Origin: Clostridium brassicae
GTDB taxonomy: Bacteria; Bacillota; Clostridia; Clostridiales; Clostridiaceae
Length of the DNA stretch: 64,000 nucleotides
Reading direction: 5' to 3'
Assembly: GCF_026738875.1 (NCBI RefSeq)
Contig: NZ_JAPQFJ010000013.1
Span: forward strand, 62,001-126,000
The notes below the pieces were generated by a model. It saw only the letters and a program-made list of their open reading frames with translations, made no database searches and had not been told where the DNA came from. The stretch's first letter is position 1, and each line of letters begins with the position of its first letter. Positions 18,821 through 27,822 of the stretch are shown piece after piece. The translations under genes and the position numbers were made by a program.

Positions 18821-20749
18821 ATGATAGGAGCTAGGCTAGGAAATAGGTATGAATTACTAGAAAAAATTGGAGAAGGTGGTATGGCTGAAGTATATAAAGC
18901 TAAGTGCCACCTGTTAAACAGATTTGTTGCAGTTAAAATTCTAAAAAACCAATATTCCGATAATGAAGAATTTGTAAAAAAATTTAAATATGAAGCATCA
19001 GCTGCAGCAAGCTTGTCTCATAATAATATTGTGGGTATATATGATATAGGCTCTGAAAATGGAATTAATTATATAGTAATGGAATATGTAGATGGGAAAA
19101 CTTTAAAGCAAATTATAAATGAAAAGAAAGTGTTAAAAACTGATGAAGCTATTGTTATTGCTATGCAGATAGCAAAAGCATTAGAGTGTGCCCACAATAA
19201 TAATATAATACATAGGGATGTAAAGCCACATAACATACTAGTTACTAAAGATGGTATAATTAAGGTTACTGATTTTGGTATAGCTAAAGCTACTTCTTCT
19301 GTAACAATAACCAATTCTGATAGAGTTATAGGGTCTGCCCATTATTTTTCTCCAGAGCAAGCAAAAGGAAGTTTTGTAGATTGCAAAACTGATATATATT
19401 CTTTAGGAATAGTAATGTATGAAATGGTTACAGGAAAGGTTCCGTATGATGCAGAAAGTCCTGTTTCAGTAGCATTAAAACATATACAAGAACCAGTTGT
19501 ACCACCTAAGGAGATAAATCCGGATATCCCAGATAGTTTAAATAATGTTATATTGAAAGCTATTGAGAAAGAGCCATACAAAAGATATCATACGTCTAAT
19601 GAATTATTTGTAGATCTTCAAAAAATTAAAAATAACCCAGATTCTAAGATAACTCTTGAAAATAAAGAAAATGAATATACAAGAGTTATGAAACCTATAA
19701 CAGATGCTACAACTGTTATAGATAAAGCTACTTATGGTAAAAATGTGAATGATGAAGATGAAGAATACGAAGAAGATGAAGACAATAACTATAAACATAA
19801 GTCACTAAAAAACAAACCGAAAATAAGCGGTAAGACAAAAAAGATTATAATTAGTAGTTTGGCTATATTTTCCATATTCATAATAGGTATGACAGCTTAT
19901 TTTTATTCACAAAGCAAATTAGGTAGTAAAAAAGGTAAAAACGTTACGGTACCTAAAATAATCGGAATTAGTCAAGATGAGGCTAGAAAGAAAGTAGAGG
20001 ATTTAGGACTTAAATTTACTCCATCTACAGAAAGTAGTGATAAACCTAAAGGTGTAGTTATTAAATGTTTTCCAGAGGAAGGAAAAGAAATTAATACAGG
20101 AGAAGTGGAAGAAATAAGAGTAATTGTTAGTTCTGGGCCTAGAGTAGCTGCCATACCAAATCTAATGGATGTAGAAATTGAAGCAGCTAAAGAATATCTT
20201 AGGACATACAACTTGAAATTAGGTAAGACAACTTATGAATATAGTAATATAGAAAAAAATCGTGTGTGTGATCAATCACCTGAACCTGGAACAGAAATCG
20301 GAGAAAATACAACTGTAGATTTAGTAGTTAGTAGAGGATTAGAAGTGAAAACTGTTAAAGTACCAAATGTAGTAAATAAAATATTTGACGAAGCTATGGA
20401 AATATTAGAATCATCAAAGTTAAAGCTTGGGACAATTACTAAAATACCAACATCCGATGAAAGTTTAGATGGTAAAGTTTCTGTGCAAAGCATTGAAGCA
20501 AATTCACAAGTAAAGGAAGGTACAGTAATTAACTTAAGTTATTATGCTTATGGGAATAAAGATTTAGTTGATGTACCTAAATTTACAGATAAAACGGTAA
20601 GTGAGGCTAAAAGTATAGCCGCACAGAATAACTTGAATATACAAGTAAGTGGTAAAGGAGATTTTATAATAACAGCTCAAAGTGTATCTCCAGGTAAAAA
20701 AGTTCCACAAGGAACTACCATAAGATTGAGGAGTGAACCAAATCCTTAA
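18821..20749 (+). CDS. prkC: PASTA-domain serine/threonine protein kinase
   Basis: A membrane eukaryotic-like kinase that senses muropeptides or lipid II and acts in growth, cell wall control and spore germination. In its 642 residues: kinase domain 10-275 (glycine loop GEGGMAEV at 17-24, Lys39, HRDVKPHN from 131, DFG), an acidic/basic linker, one membrane span near 341-362, then four extracellular PASTA-like repeats, the last one short. The ATG at 18821 is taken because it follows GGAGGAG and gives the standard [17 protein letters not shown] start. Confidence 0.96.
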   Translation: MIGARLGNRYELLEKIGEGGMAEVYKAKCHLLNRFVAVKILKNQYSDNEEFVKKFKYEASAAASLSHNNIVGIYDIGSENGINYIVMEYVDGKTLKQIINEKKVLKTDEAIVIAMQIAKALECAHNNNIIHRDVKPHNILVTKDGIIKVTDFGIAKATSSVTITNSDRVIGSAHYFSPEQAKGSFVDCKTDIYSLGIVMYEMVTGKVPYDAESPVSVALKHIQEPVVPPKEINPDIPDSLNNVILKAIEKEPYKRYHTSNELFVDLQKIKNNPDSKITLENKENEYTRVMKPITDATTVIDKATYGKNVNDEDEEYEEDEDNNYKHKSLKNKPKISGKTKKIIISSLAIFSIFIIGMTAYFYSQSKLGSKKGKNVTVPKIIGISQDEARKKVEDLGLKFTPSTESSDKPKGVVIKCFPEEGKEINTGEVEEIRVIVSSGPRVAAIPNLMDVEIEAAKEYLRTYNLKLGKTTYEYSNIEKNRVCDQSPEPGTEIGENTTVDLVVSRGLEVKTVKVPNVVNKIFDEAMEILESSKLKLGTITKIPTSDESLDGKVSVQSIEANSQVKEGTVINLSYYAYGNKDLVDVPKFTDKTVSEAKSIAAQNNLNIQVSGKGDFIITAQSVSPGKKVPQGTTIRLRSEPNP

Positions 20750-20768
20750 AATACATTTAGGAGGATAT

Positions 20769-21638
20769 ATGGAAGGAATAATAGTAAAAGGAATTGGGGG
20801 ATTTTATTATGTTAAAATTAATAATGAAATCTTTGAATGTAAGGCTAGAGGGAAATTTAGAAAGGATGGTCTGTCCCCAATTGTTGGGGACAGAGTAAAA
20901 ATAACTCTGGATAAAGGTAAAGGCGCTATTGAAAAAATCTATGAAAGAAAGAACGAATTAGTAAGACCGTTAGTGTCTAATATTACTCAAGCATTTGTTG
21001 TTTTTGCAATGAAAAATCCAGATATAAATTTAGACCTTTTAAATAAATTTTTGCTTCAATGTGAAATTAAAGATATAAAAGCAGTTGTTTGTTTTAATAA
21101 AATTGATTTGATTGATAGTTATGAAGAGCATGAAGCAGTAAAAATGATTAAAAAGGCTGGATATGAGTATATTTTCTTAAATGCTAAAAATAGTATAGGC
21201 TTAGAAGAGGTAAGAGGAAAATTAAAAGGAAATATAACGGTTTTTTGTGGACCATCAGGTGTAGGAAAATCAACTATATTAAACAATATAGTTGGAAAAG
21301 ATGTAATGCAAACTGGAGAGATAAGTGAAAAACTAAAAAGAGGAAAGCATACTACAAGACATAGTGAATTAGTAGAAGTATGTGAAGGATTTGTAGTTGA
21401 TACACCAGGTTTTTCAAGTATTAATTTAACTATTGAATCAAAAGAAGATTTAAAAGATTATTTTCCTGAATTTTGGGATTATGAACATCAATGTAAATTT
21501 AATGGATGTTTACATTATAAAGAACCAGGATGTATTGTAAAGAGAGCAGTAGAAGAAGAAAAAATTGATGAAAATAGATATAAATTTTATACTAGAACAT
21601 TAGAGGAAGTTATAAACGGAGGTAAGAACAAATGGTAA
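20769..21638 (+). CDS. rsgA: Ribosome small subunit-dependent GTPase RsgA
   Basis: A circularly permuted GTPase that helps 30S maturation. The 289-residue protein has an N-terminal OB fold, permuted G motifs (NKIDL before the P-loop GPSGVGKST, then DTPGFSS) and a C-terminal zinc knuckle, [14 protein letters not shown]. The ATG at 20769 follows TTAGGAGG; an in-frame upstream ATG would overlap prkC. Its end overlaps rpe by seven bases. Confidence 0.96.
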   Translation: MEGIIVKGIGGFYYVKINNEIFECKARGKFRKDGLSPIVGDRVKITLDKGKGAIEKIYERKNELVRPLVSNITQAFVVFAMKNPDINLDLLNKFLLQCEIKDIKAVVCFNKIDLIDSYEEHEAVKMIKKAGYEYIFLNAKNSIGLEEVRGKLKGNITVFCGPSGVGKSTILNNIVGKDVMQTGEISEKLKRGKHTTRHSELVEVCEGFVVDTPGFSSINLTIESKEDLKDYFPEFWDYEHQCKFNGCLHYKEPGCIVKRAVEEEKIDENRYKFYTRTLEEVINGGKNKW

Positions 21639-22282
21639 AATTATCACCATCTATATTATCAGCAAATTTTGCAAAACTTGGAGAAGACACAATAAAATTA
21701 GAAAAATACGGTGCAGATTTAATTCACATAGATGTAATGGATGGAATGTTTGTTCCTAATATTTCATTTGGAATTCCAGTTATGAAAAGTTTGAGACCTA
21801 TCACTAAATTACCTTTTGATGTACATTTAATGATAGAAGAGCCGTCAAGATATGTTGAGGATTTTGTTAAAGCAGGAGCTGATATAATAACTATTCATTA
21901 TGAAGCAGAAAAGCATTTAGATAGAACTATAAATTACATAAAAAGTTTTGGAATAAAAGCAGGTATTTCATTAAATCCAGCTACTCCTGTAGAAGCAATA
22001 AAACATCTAATAGGAATTGTAGATATGGTCTTAATTATGTCTGTTAACCCTGGATTTGGAGGACAAAAATATATAAAATACTGTTCAGATAAAATAAGAG
22101 AAGTAAAGAAAATGGCAGAAAAATGTAACAAAGATTTATTAATAGAAGTAGATGGTGGGGTTGGAGTAGATAATATAAAAGAAGTTGTTGAGTGTGGAGC
22201 AAATGTCATTGTAGCTGGTTCTGCAGTATTTAAAAATGGAGAAATTGAAGAAAATATAAAAAATTTAAAAGAAGGATTCTAA
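21632..22282 (+). CDS. rpe: Ribulose-phosphate 3-epimerase
   Basis: Interconverts ribulose-5-phosphate and xylulose-5-phosphate in the pentose phosphate pathway. The 216-residue TIM barrel shows [50 protein letters not shown] and EVDGGV, all family hallmarks. It overlaps rsgA and is one base from thiN, an arrangement shared with Bacillus. Confidence 0.97.
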   Translation: MVKLSPSILSANFAKLGEDTIKLEKYGADLIHIDVMDGMFVPNISFGIPVMKSLRPITKLPFDVHLMIEEPSRYVEDFVKAGADIITIHYEAEKHLDRTINYIKSFGIKAGISLNPATPVEAIKHLIGIVDMVLIMSVNPGFGGQKYIKYCSDKIREVKKMAEKCNKDLLIEVDGGVGVDNIKEVVECGANVIVAGSAVFKNGEIEENIKNLKEGF

Positions 22283-22283
22283 T

Positions 22284-22919
22284 ATGAAAGGTATAATAGT
22301 ATCAGGGGGAAATCCACCTTCTTATGAGTTAATTGAAGAAGAGTTAAAGGAAGCTTCATATTTGATTTGTGCAGATAGTGGTGCTAATTGTTTGTATGAA
22401 TATAACATAAAGCCTGATATATTAATGGGAGATTTTGATTCTATTGATAAAGAGGTTCTTAGTTATTTTACTGATAGAGGATGTGAAATAATTAAGTATA
22501 ATCCAGAAAAAGATTACACGGATACTGAGATTGCTGTAAATAAAGCTATTGAACTTGGATGTGATGAAATAATTTTCTTAGGATGTACTGGAACAAGAGT
22601 GGATCATCTTTTGGGAAATTTAGGTATGCTTTTAAAATGTTTACGGAAAAATATTACTTCATACATAAAAGATGATAATAATGTTATTACTATAATAGAC
22701 AAACCGATAACTATATATGGAGAAAAAGGAAAAACATTTTCTTTAGCTGCCTATTATAATAATGTAAAGAATTTAACTATAATTGGAGCAAAATATCCTT
22801 TAAACAAATTTTATTTAGAAGTAGGAAATCCAGTTACTATTTCTAATGAGTTTTTAGAGGAAGAAGTGAAAATAAGTTTTGATAAAGGAGTTTTACTTGT
22901 TATTGACTCCATAGACTAA
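22284..22919 (+). CDS. thiN: Thiamine pyrophosphokinase
   Basis: Transfers pyrophosphate from ATP to thiamine to give thiamine pyrophosphate. The 211-residue protein has CADSGANCLYEYNIKPD, MGDFDSID, PEKDYTDTEIA and GCTGTRVDHLLGN, matching the family in full. It is the last gene of the prpC-prkC-rsgA-rpe-thiN run and is followed by a terminator and by spoVM. Confidence 0.95.
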   Translation: MKGIIVSGGNPPSYELIEEELKEASYLICADSGANCLYEYNIKPDILMGDFDSIDKEVLSYFTDRGCEIIKYNPEKDYTDTEIAVNKAIELGCDEIIFLGCTGTRVDHLLGNLGMLLKCLRKNITSYIKDDNNVITIIDKPITIYGEKGKTFSLAAYYNNVKNLTIIGAKYPLNKFYLEVGNPVTISNEFLEEEVKISFDKGVLLVIDSID

Positions 22920-23017
22920 AATAATAAAGGACTTAATGGATTAATTAGTAACTTATTAGTTTTTAACTAAAGATTAAAAATATAGTGTTTATTTTCGCTA
23001 AAATAGTAATTGGAAAA

Positions 23018-23066
23018 TTAGTGAAGGTATGGACCTTAATTAAGATTCATCCTTTCACTAGTTTTT
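23018..23066 (+). terminator. Terminator after thiN
   Basis: TTAGTGAAGG pairs with CCTTTCACTAG around a roughly 23-base loop, followed by six T. The remaining sequence up to 23150 is AT-rich and featureless. Confidence 0.75.
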
Positions 23067-23149
23067 TATAATTGGCTACAAATAAAATAATGATATTAAA
23101 AAATATTTGTAACCTAAATAATAATTATACATATAATGAATAGAAGAGT

Positions 23150-23284
23150 ATAAACAGGGCTCTTGGTTTCGGGTGAAGTTTTTGCTTCATTCTAAACAAA
23201 GAACCGGTTATCCATTATCGTGCCATTCTAATACTCCCACTTAAAAAAAGATGGGAGTATTAGAATGGTTAGGTATGGGATAAA
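23150..23284 (+). repeat. 106-bp repeat family, copy upstream of spoVM
   Basis: Begins ATAAACAGGGCTCTTGG and ends GGTATGGGATAAAT. It contains the hairpin GGTGAAGT/GCTTCATT and a long core palindrome, GCCATTCTAATACTCCCA paired with TGGGAGTATTAGAATGG around an A-rich loop. That core is a perfect 17-bp match, the best palindrome among the single copies. It ends 35 bases before spoVM. Confidence 0.85.
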
Positions 23285-23318
23285 TCTAAGTTGTAGTAAT
23301 GGGAGGTTGGAGGTTATT

Positions 23319-23387
23319 ATGAAAATTATAGCAATTAAACTTCCTAAGTTTTTATCTAAAATAATAAAAATTTTTACCAAAAAGTAA
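23319..23387 (+). CDS. spoVM: Stage V sporulation protein M (tiny membrane-curvature sensor)
   Basis: A 22-residue peptide beginning MKIIAIKLPKFLSK and ending in a basic tail. The IKLPKFL core is the signature of SpoVM, the amphipathic helix that recognises the convex forespore membrane and anchors SpoIVA. The position between thiN and rpmB is exactly that of spoVM in Bacillus. Two overlapping GGAGG sites (GGGAGGTTGGAGG) precede the ATG, a strong ribosome binding signal. The start lies 35 bases after a 106-bp repeat copy. It is shorter than the 26-residue Bacillus form. Confidence 0.88.
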   Translation: MKIIAIKLPKFLSKIIKIFTKK

Positions 23388-23471
23388 GGATTAAGAGGTG
23401 AGTGTTCAGATTCAATTCAATGCTTTGATTAGTATTAAAAGACAATTTTTGTTTAGAACATATCAAAAAAT

Positions 23472-23510
23472 AAAAAAATGCAATTGCTTTTGTCAATTGC
23501 ATTTTTTTTT
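23472..23510. terminator. Bidirectional terminator between spoVM and rpmB
   Basis: AAAAAAATGCAATTG pairs with CAATTGCATTTTTTTTT. A and T tracts on both sides serve the plus-strand spoVM and the minus-strand rpmB transcripts. Confidence 0.88.
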
Positions 23511-23512
23511 GC

Positions 23513-23704
23513 TTATATAGCACGTTGTACTTTTCCTGAACGTAGGCATCTAGTACATACCTTTATTCTTTTAGGTGTTCCGTTAACTATAGCTTTAACA
23601 CTTTTTATATTTGGAGCCCATCTTCTTTTTGATTGACGATGAGAGTGGCTGTATTGTACACCTGCTATAACGCCTTTTCCGCATACTTCGCATACTTTTG
23701 ACAT
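23513..23704 (-). CDS. rpmB: Ribosomal protein bL28
   Basis: A 63-residue ribosomal protein with the family start MSKVCEVCGKGVIAG, NIKSVKAIVNGTPKRIKVCT and a CxxC pair (VCEVC plus VCTRC) suggesting the zinc-binding version. It is on the strand opposite all its neighbours, as in Bacillus. GGAGGTGTTT precedes the ATG on the minus strand. About 200 bases to the next gene hold the divergent promoters. Confidence 0.97.
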   Translation of the reverse strand: MSKVCEVCGKGVIAGVQYSHSHRQSKRRWAPNIKSVKAIVNGTPKRIKVCTRCLRSGKVQRAI

Positions 23705-23901
23705 CTAAAAACACCTCCTATACTGAAGTTAAAAATTCCATACCATAGAACGTATTTTATTGTAGCACAGTTATTATGTTTTTGGCAAGTAAAATATAAA
23801 ATAAATAGTAAGAATAAGTATTAATGTGATTAATTTTCTTGATAAAATTATGTATATAATATAAAATAAGTATTATGTACGCAGATTAAGGAGGAATAGA
23901 T

Positions 23902-24249
23902 ATGTTAGGTTTAACTAACGAAATGGGTTCTGTAAATTATACCCATGAAGTTTTGGCTAATATTGTTGGACTGTCAACTATGGAATGTTATGGAGTAGTT
24001 GGTATGGCTTCAAAGAATGCTAAGGATGGTCTTTGGGAGATATTAAAGAAAGAAAGTTTAAGTAAAGGTGTAAAAATTAATAGCAGAGATGATAAATTAT
24101 CTATAGAACTATACATTATAGTAGAATATGGAACAAAGATATCTGTTATTGCTAATAATATAATACAAAAAATAAAATACAATGTTGAAAAATATACGGG
24201 TTTAAAGGTTTCAAGTATAACGGTCAATGTTCAAGGTGTAAGGGTCTAA
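23902..24249 (+). CDS. Asp23/Gls24 family envelope stress protein
   Basis: A 115-residue Asp23/Gls24 (YloU-like) protein. The features MGSVNYTHEVLANIVGLS and CYGVVGMASKNAKDG match the family, as does the C-terminal KVSSITVNVQGVRV. In Staphylococcus, Asp23 is membrane-associated and linked to cell wall stress. It is always found before the DAK2-domain fatty acid kinase gene, which follows here after 13 bases with the ribosome binding site spanning its stop codon. Confidence 0.92.
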   Translation: MLGLTNEMGSVNYTHEVLANIVGLSTMECYGVVGMASKNAKDGLWEILKKESLSKGVKINSRDDKLSIELYIIVEYGTKISVIANNIIQKIKYNVEKYTGLKVSSITVNVQGVRV

Positions 24250-24262
24250 GGAGGTACTAAAA

Positions 24263-25906
24263 TTGGAACGTTTTAAGATAGATGGACATGATTTGCGTAA
24301 TATGATAATAAATGCTTCAAACAACTTGGAAGAAAAGAAAGAGTTTGTAAACTCTTTGAATGTATTCCCAGTTCCGGATGGAGATACAGGAACAAATATG
24401 TCTATGACTTTTAGAAGTGCGGTAGAGGAAATAGAAGATGTAAATAGTGCCTCTATATCAGAAATAGCTAAAAAGGTTGCTAGAGGAGCATTAATGGGTG
24501 CCAGAGGTAATTCAGGAGTTATTCTTTCTCAAATATTTAGAGGAATAGCTAAGGGATTTGAGGGTAAAGATAGTGCTGATGCTATAGACTTTGCTAATAG
24601 TTTAGAAGAGGGAGCAAATCATGCATATAAGGCAGTTATGCGTCCAACAGAAGGGACCATTTTAACTATAGTAAGAGCAGCTGGAGAAAGTGCTGTTAGT
24701 TCAAATGAAACTGATATAGTAGAACTTTTAAATAAAGTATGCAAACACAGTGAAATTGTATTAAATAAAACACCTGAAATGCTTCCTGCATTAAAAGAAG
24801 CTAAAGTTGTAGATGCAGGAGGAATGGGATTATTAATTATCTTAAAAGGCATGTATAATGCATTAAAAGAAAACATTCAGGCTGAAAGAATCGAATATAC
24901 TCAGTCTTTGGGTGAAACTAATAAACCAGCCCAAGCAACCATAAAATCAGAAGATATAAAATATGGTTATTGTACAGAATTCTTTATAAATACGCAAAGT
25001 GCAATGGAAAAATCTTTAGATTTTAAAAATTTCCTTGAACCTATAGGAGATTCTATAATTGTAGTTGGTGTAGATGATATAATAAAGGTTCATGTTCATA
25101 CAAATAATCCTGGGGATGTACTTTCACAAGCATTAAAGTTAGGAGAATTATCAAAGATTAAAATTGATAATATGAGAGAAGAACATAGAAAGATTCTTGA
25201 ATTAGAATATGCTACTACTAAAGAAGAAACAAGTAGTGAGAAAGATGTTCAAGAATGTGCTTTTATAGCTGTTACTATGGGAGAAGGACTTAGAAATATA
25301 TTTAAAGATCTTGGTGTTGACTTTGTTATTGAAGGCGGTCAAACAATGAATCCTAGTACTCAGGACATATTAGAAGCTGTAAATAATATAAATGCAAAAA
25401 ATATATTTATACTTCCTAATAATAAAAATATTATTATGGCAGCACAACAAGCAGCTGAAATTGCTGAAAAAAATGTGGTTGTAATTCCAACAAAGACAAT
25501 ACCACAAGGTATAACTGCAGTAACAGTATTCAATATTGATGGTACTATAGAAGATAACACCAATGCAATGAATTCAGCTATAAGTACTGTTAGTACAGGA
25601 TCTGTAACTTATGCTGTAAGAGATACGGAAATGGATGGCAAGGTTATTAAAGAAGGTAATGTTTTAGGATTGGTTGAAGGAAAGATTAATGAAGTAGGAA
25701 AAGACATATACAATGTTTGTGAGAATATTATATCTAATATGGTAAGTGAAGATAGTGAACTTATCACAATTTTTTATGGAAAAGATTGTGATGAAGAAAA
25801 AGTTGAAGAATTTGCACAAGAATTAGAAGAAAAATATTCAGACATTGATATTCAATGTTATAGTGGAAAGCAACCTTTATATTATTTCATAGTATCTGTT
25901 GAATAA
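24263..25906 (+). CDS. fakA: Fatty acid kinase subunit FakA (DAK2 domain)
   Basis: ATP-binding subunit of the kinase that phosphorylates fatty acids held by FakB proteins. The 547-residue protein has the DhaL/DAK2 metal motif PVPDGDTGTNMSMT near residue 35, GARGNSGVILSQI, a linker, and the C-terminal DegV-like region (NVLGLVEGKI). The start is TTG at 24263, with AAGGAGG nine bases upstream. Here its product links to the acetate and phospholipid genes further on (plsX, acpP). Confidence 0.93.
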   Translation: MERFKIDGHDLRNMIINASNNLEEKKEFVNSLNVFPVPDGDTGTNMSMTFRSAVEEIEDVNSASISEIAKKVARGALMGARGNSGVILSQIFRGIAKGFEGKDSADAIDFANSLEEGANHAYKAVMRPTEGTILTIVRAAGESAVSSNETDIVELLNKVCKHSEIVLNKTPEMLPALKEAKVVDAGGMGLLIILKGMYNALKENIQAERIEYTQSLGETNKPAQATIKSEDIKYGYCTEFFINTQSAMEKSLDFKNFLEPIGDSIIVVGVDDIIKVHVHTNNPGDVLSQALKLGELSKIKIDNMREEHRKILELEYATTKEETSSEKDVQECAFIAVTMGEGLRNIFKDLGVDFVIEGGQTMNPSTQDILEAVNNINAKNIFILPNNKNIIMAAQQAAEIAEKNVVVIPTKTIPQGITAVTVFNIDGTIEDNTNAMNSAISTVSTGSVTYAVRDTEMDGKVIKEGNVLGLVEGKINEVGKDIYNVCENIISNMVSEDSELITIFYGKDCDEEKVEEFAQELEEKYSDIDIQCYSGKQPLYYFIVSVE

Positions 25907-25928
25907 AAAGCCTAAGGGCTTTTTTTTC
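25905..25928 (+). terminator. Terminator after fakA
   Basis: AAAAGCC, loop TAAG, GGCTTTTTTTTT. The next 240 bases hold no gene; they contain only AT-rich sequence and a weak stem near 26025-26075. Confidence 0.9.
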
Positions 25929-26173
25929 TTATTTTGATTATGATATATTTAAGGTCAGACTACTAATGAAAATAAATTAAGAATATATGATTTTTAAGAT
26001 CTAAATTAGTTAAAAATTTTATTCATTAAGGTAGCTGAAGGTTGGCGTGATTGCTTCTCATAGCCTTTATTAGTATAATATATTAAACAGTAAGAAAATT
26101 TTTGCATAATCTAAATTATTTGATATAACAGGACTTATTTACATTATTCTTTAGGTTTATAGGAGGCGAATAT

Positions 26174-27790
26174 TTGTCAATTTATCTTTTAATTACATCT
26201 ATTATCATTGTTATATGTGTACTGTTCAATAAAATTTCAAGTAAACTTGGCGTTCCTACGCTCTTAGCATTTATTGTGCTCGGAATGATTTTTGGCTCTG
26301 ATGGACTTTTTAAAATTTCTTTTGAAAACTATAGATTTGCGGAACAAATTTGTTCTGTGGCTCTGATTTTTATTATGTTTTATGGTGGGTTTGGAACGAG
26401 GTGGAGTGAAGCTAGACCTGTTGCTGTAAAATCTATTTTACTTTCTACGGTAGGAGTAGTTCTTACTGCAGGACTTACTGGGGTGTTCTGTTATTTTGTG
26501 TTAAAGATGAAATTTATGGAGAGTTTATTGATGGGGTCTGTAATTAGTTCAACCGATGCCGCTTCAGTATTCTCTATATTACGATCTAAAAAATTGAATC
26601 TCAAAGACAATACTGCCTCCATATTGGAATTGGAAAGTGGTAGTAATGATCCTTGTTCATATATGTTGACTACAATTATGTTGTCAATTATGAGTGGTAA
26701 AGCTAATCTAGGATTTGTGGCATATACGGTTTTTGCACAAATGGCATATGGTTCAGTTATTGGTATTATAGTAGCCTTGGGTGGAGTTTTTGTATTGAGG
26801 CATTTCAAATTTGCAACCGAGGGATTTAATGCTGCATTTGTTTTGGCAGTTGCTATTTTAGCTTATGCTATTCCAGATTTAATTGGAGGAAATGGATACC
26901 TGAGTGCTTATATCGTTGGAATTGTTTTGGGCAATGCTAATATAAAAAACAAGCAATCCCTAGTTCACTTTTTTGATGGAGTAACAGGACTTATGCAAAT
27001 GTTGATATTTTTCCTACTTGGTCTTTTAGCATTTCCATCTCAATTTTCATCTGTTCTGCTGATATCTGTTGCAATAACATTGTTCTTGACATTTGTAGCG
27101 AGGCCAGTTGCTGTCTTTTTACTACTTACACCTACAAAATGCACAATACGTCAACAGATTTTAGTATCATTTGCAGGGCTTAGGGGCGCTGCTTCTATTG
27201 TATTTGCAATTATGGTTACAGTAAGTGAAGCATATACAAAGAATGACGTGTTTCATATTGTATTTTTTATTGTTCTTCTATCAATCTCGTTCCAGGGGAC
27301 ATTGATACCAATTATGGCAAATAAACTCAAAATGATTGATAATAATGTCAATGTTTTAAAAACTTTTAATGACTATACCGAGGAAACAGATGTACAATTT
27401 ATAAAGTTAGCTATTACGGCATGCCATCCATGGAAAAATAAGGCGTTACGACAAATTACATTTCCACCAGATACATTAATTGTAATGCTTATAAGAAATA
27501 AAGAAATTATTATTCCAAGTGGTAGGACGACTTTACTGGAAAATGATATTGCTGTTTTAAGCGCTCCTGCATTTCAAGATGAGACTGCAGTACATCTTGT
27601 TGAATTAAAAATTACCTCAGACAGCAAATGGCGAGAAAAGAAAATTTCTGAGTTTTCACCTAATCCAGATCAAATTGTTGTTATGATAAAGCGTAATGAA
27701 AAAATTATTATACCTAGGGGAAAAACAGTAATAAAAGAAAATGATATTTTAGTAATGAATTCTTTAAATGTGAAAAAACAAACTATTTAA
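26174..27790 (+). CDS. CPA1-type cation/proton antiporter with two RCK_C domains
   Basis: A 538-residue membrane antiporter of the NhaP2/CvrA type, probably exchanging K+ or Na+ for H+. About 12 membrane spans fill residues 1-380, including STDAASVFSILRSK, LESGSNDPCSYMLT and GLRGAASIVFAIM, which are CPA1 signatures. Two TrkA-C-like (RCK_C) domains follow, near residues 395-465 and 470-535; each ends in a similar IIIPxGxTxLxENDI pattern, suggesting duplication. Start is TTG, with AGGAGG seven bases upstream. It is interposed between fakA and recG and uses slightly more G/C-ending codons than its neighbours. RCK_C domains are known c-di-AMP or ligand sensors. Confidence 0.87.
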   Translation: MSIYLLITSIIIVICVLFNKISSKLGVPTLLAFIVLGMIFGSDGLFKISFENYRFAEQICSVALIFIMFYGGFGTRWSEARPVAVKSILLSTVGVVLTAGLTGVFCYFVLKMKFMESLLMGSVISSTDAASVFSILRSKKLNLKDNTASILELESGSNDPCSYMLTTIMLSIMSGKANLGFVAYTVFAQMAYGSVIGIIVALGGVFVLRHFKFATEGFNAAFVLAVAILAYAIPDLIGGNGYLSAYIVGIVLGNANIKNKQSLVHFFDGVTGLMQMLIFFLLGLLAFPSQFSSVLLISVAITLFLTFVARPVAVFLLLTPTKCTIRQQILVSFAGLRGAASIVFAIMVTVSEAYTKNDVFHIVFFIVLLSISFQGTLIPIMANKLKMIDNNVNVLKTFNDYTEETDVQFIKLAITACHPWKNKALRQITFPPDTLIVMLIRNKEIIIPSGRTTLLENDIAVLSAPAFQDETAVHLVELKITSDSKWREKKISEFSPNPDQIVVMIKRNEKIIIPRGKTVIKENDILVMNSLNVKKQTI

Positions 27791-27822
27791 AAAAGTTTTT
27801 AATAAATTAGTGAGGGATAATT

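Noticed and set aside
26025-26075. Possible riboswitch upstream of the antiporter gene (c-di-AMP or similar)
   Set aside because: Only a weak stem and no match to the known c-di-AMP (ydaO) or other ion riboswitch consensus.
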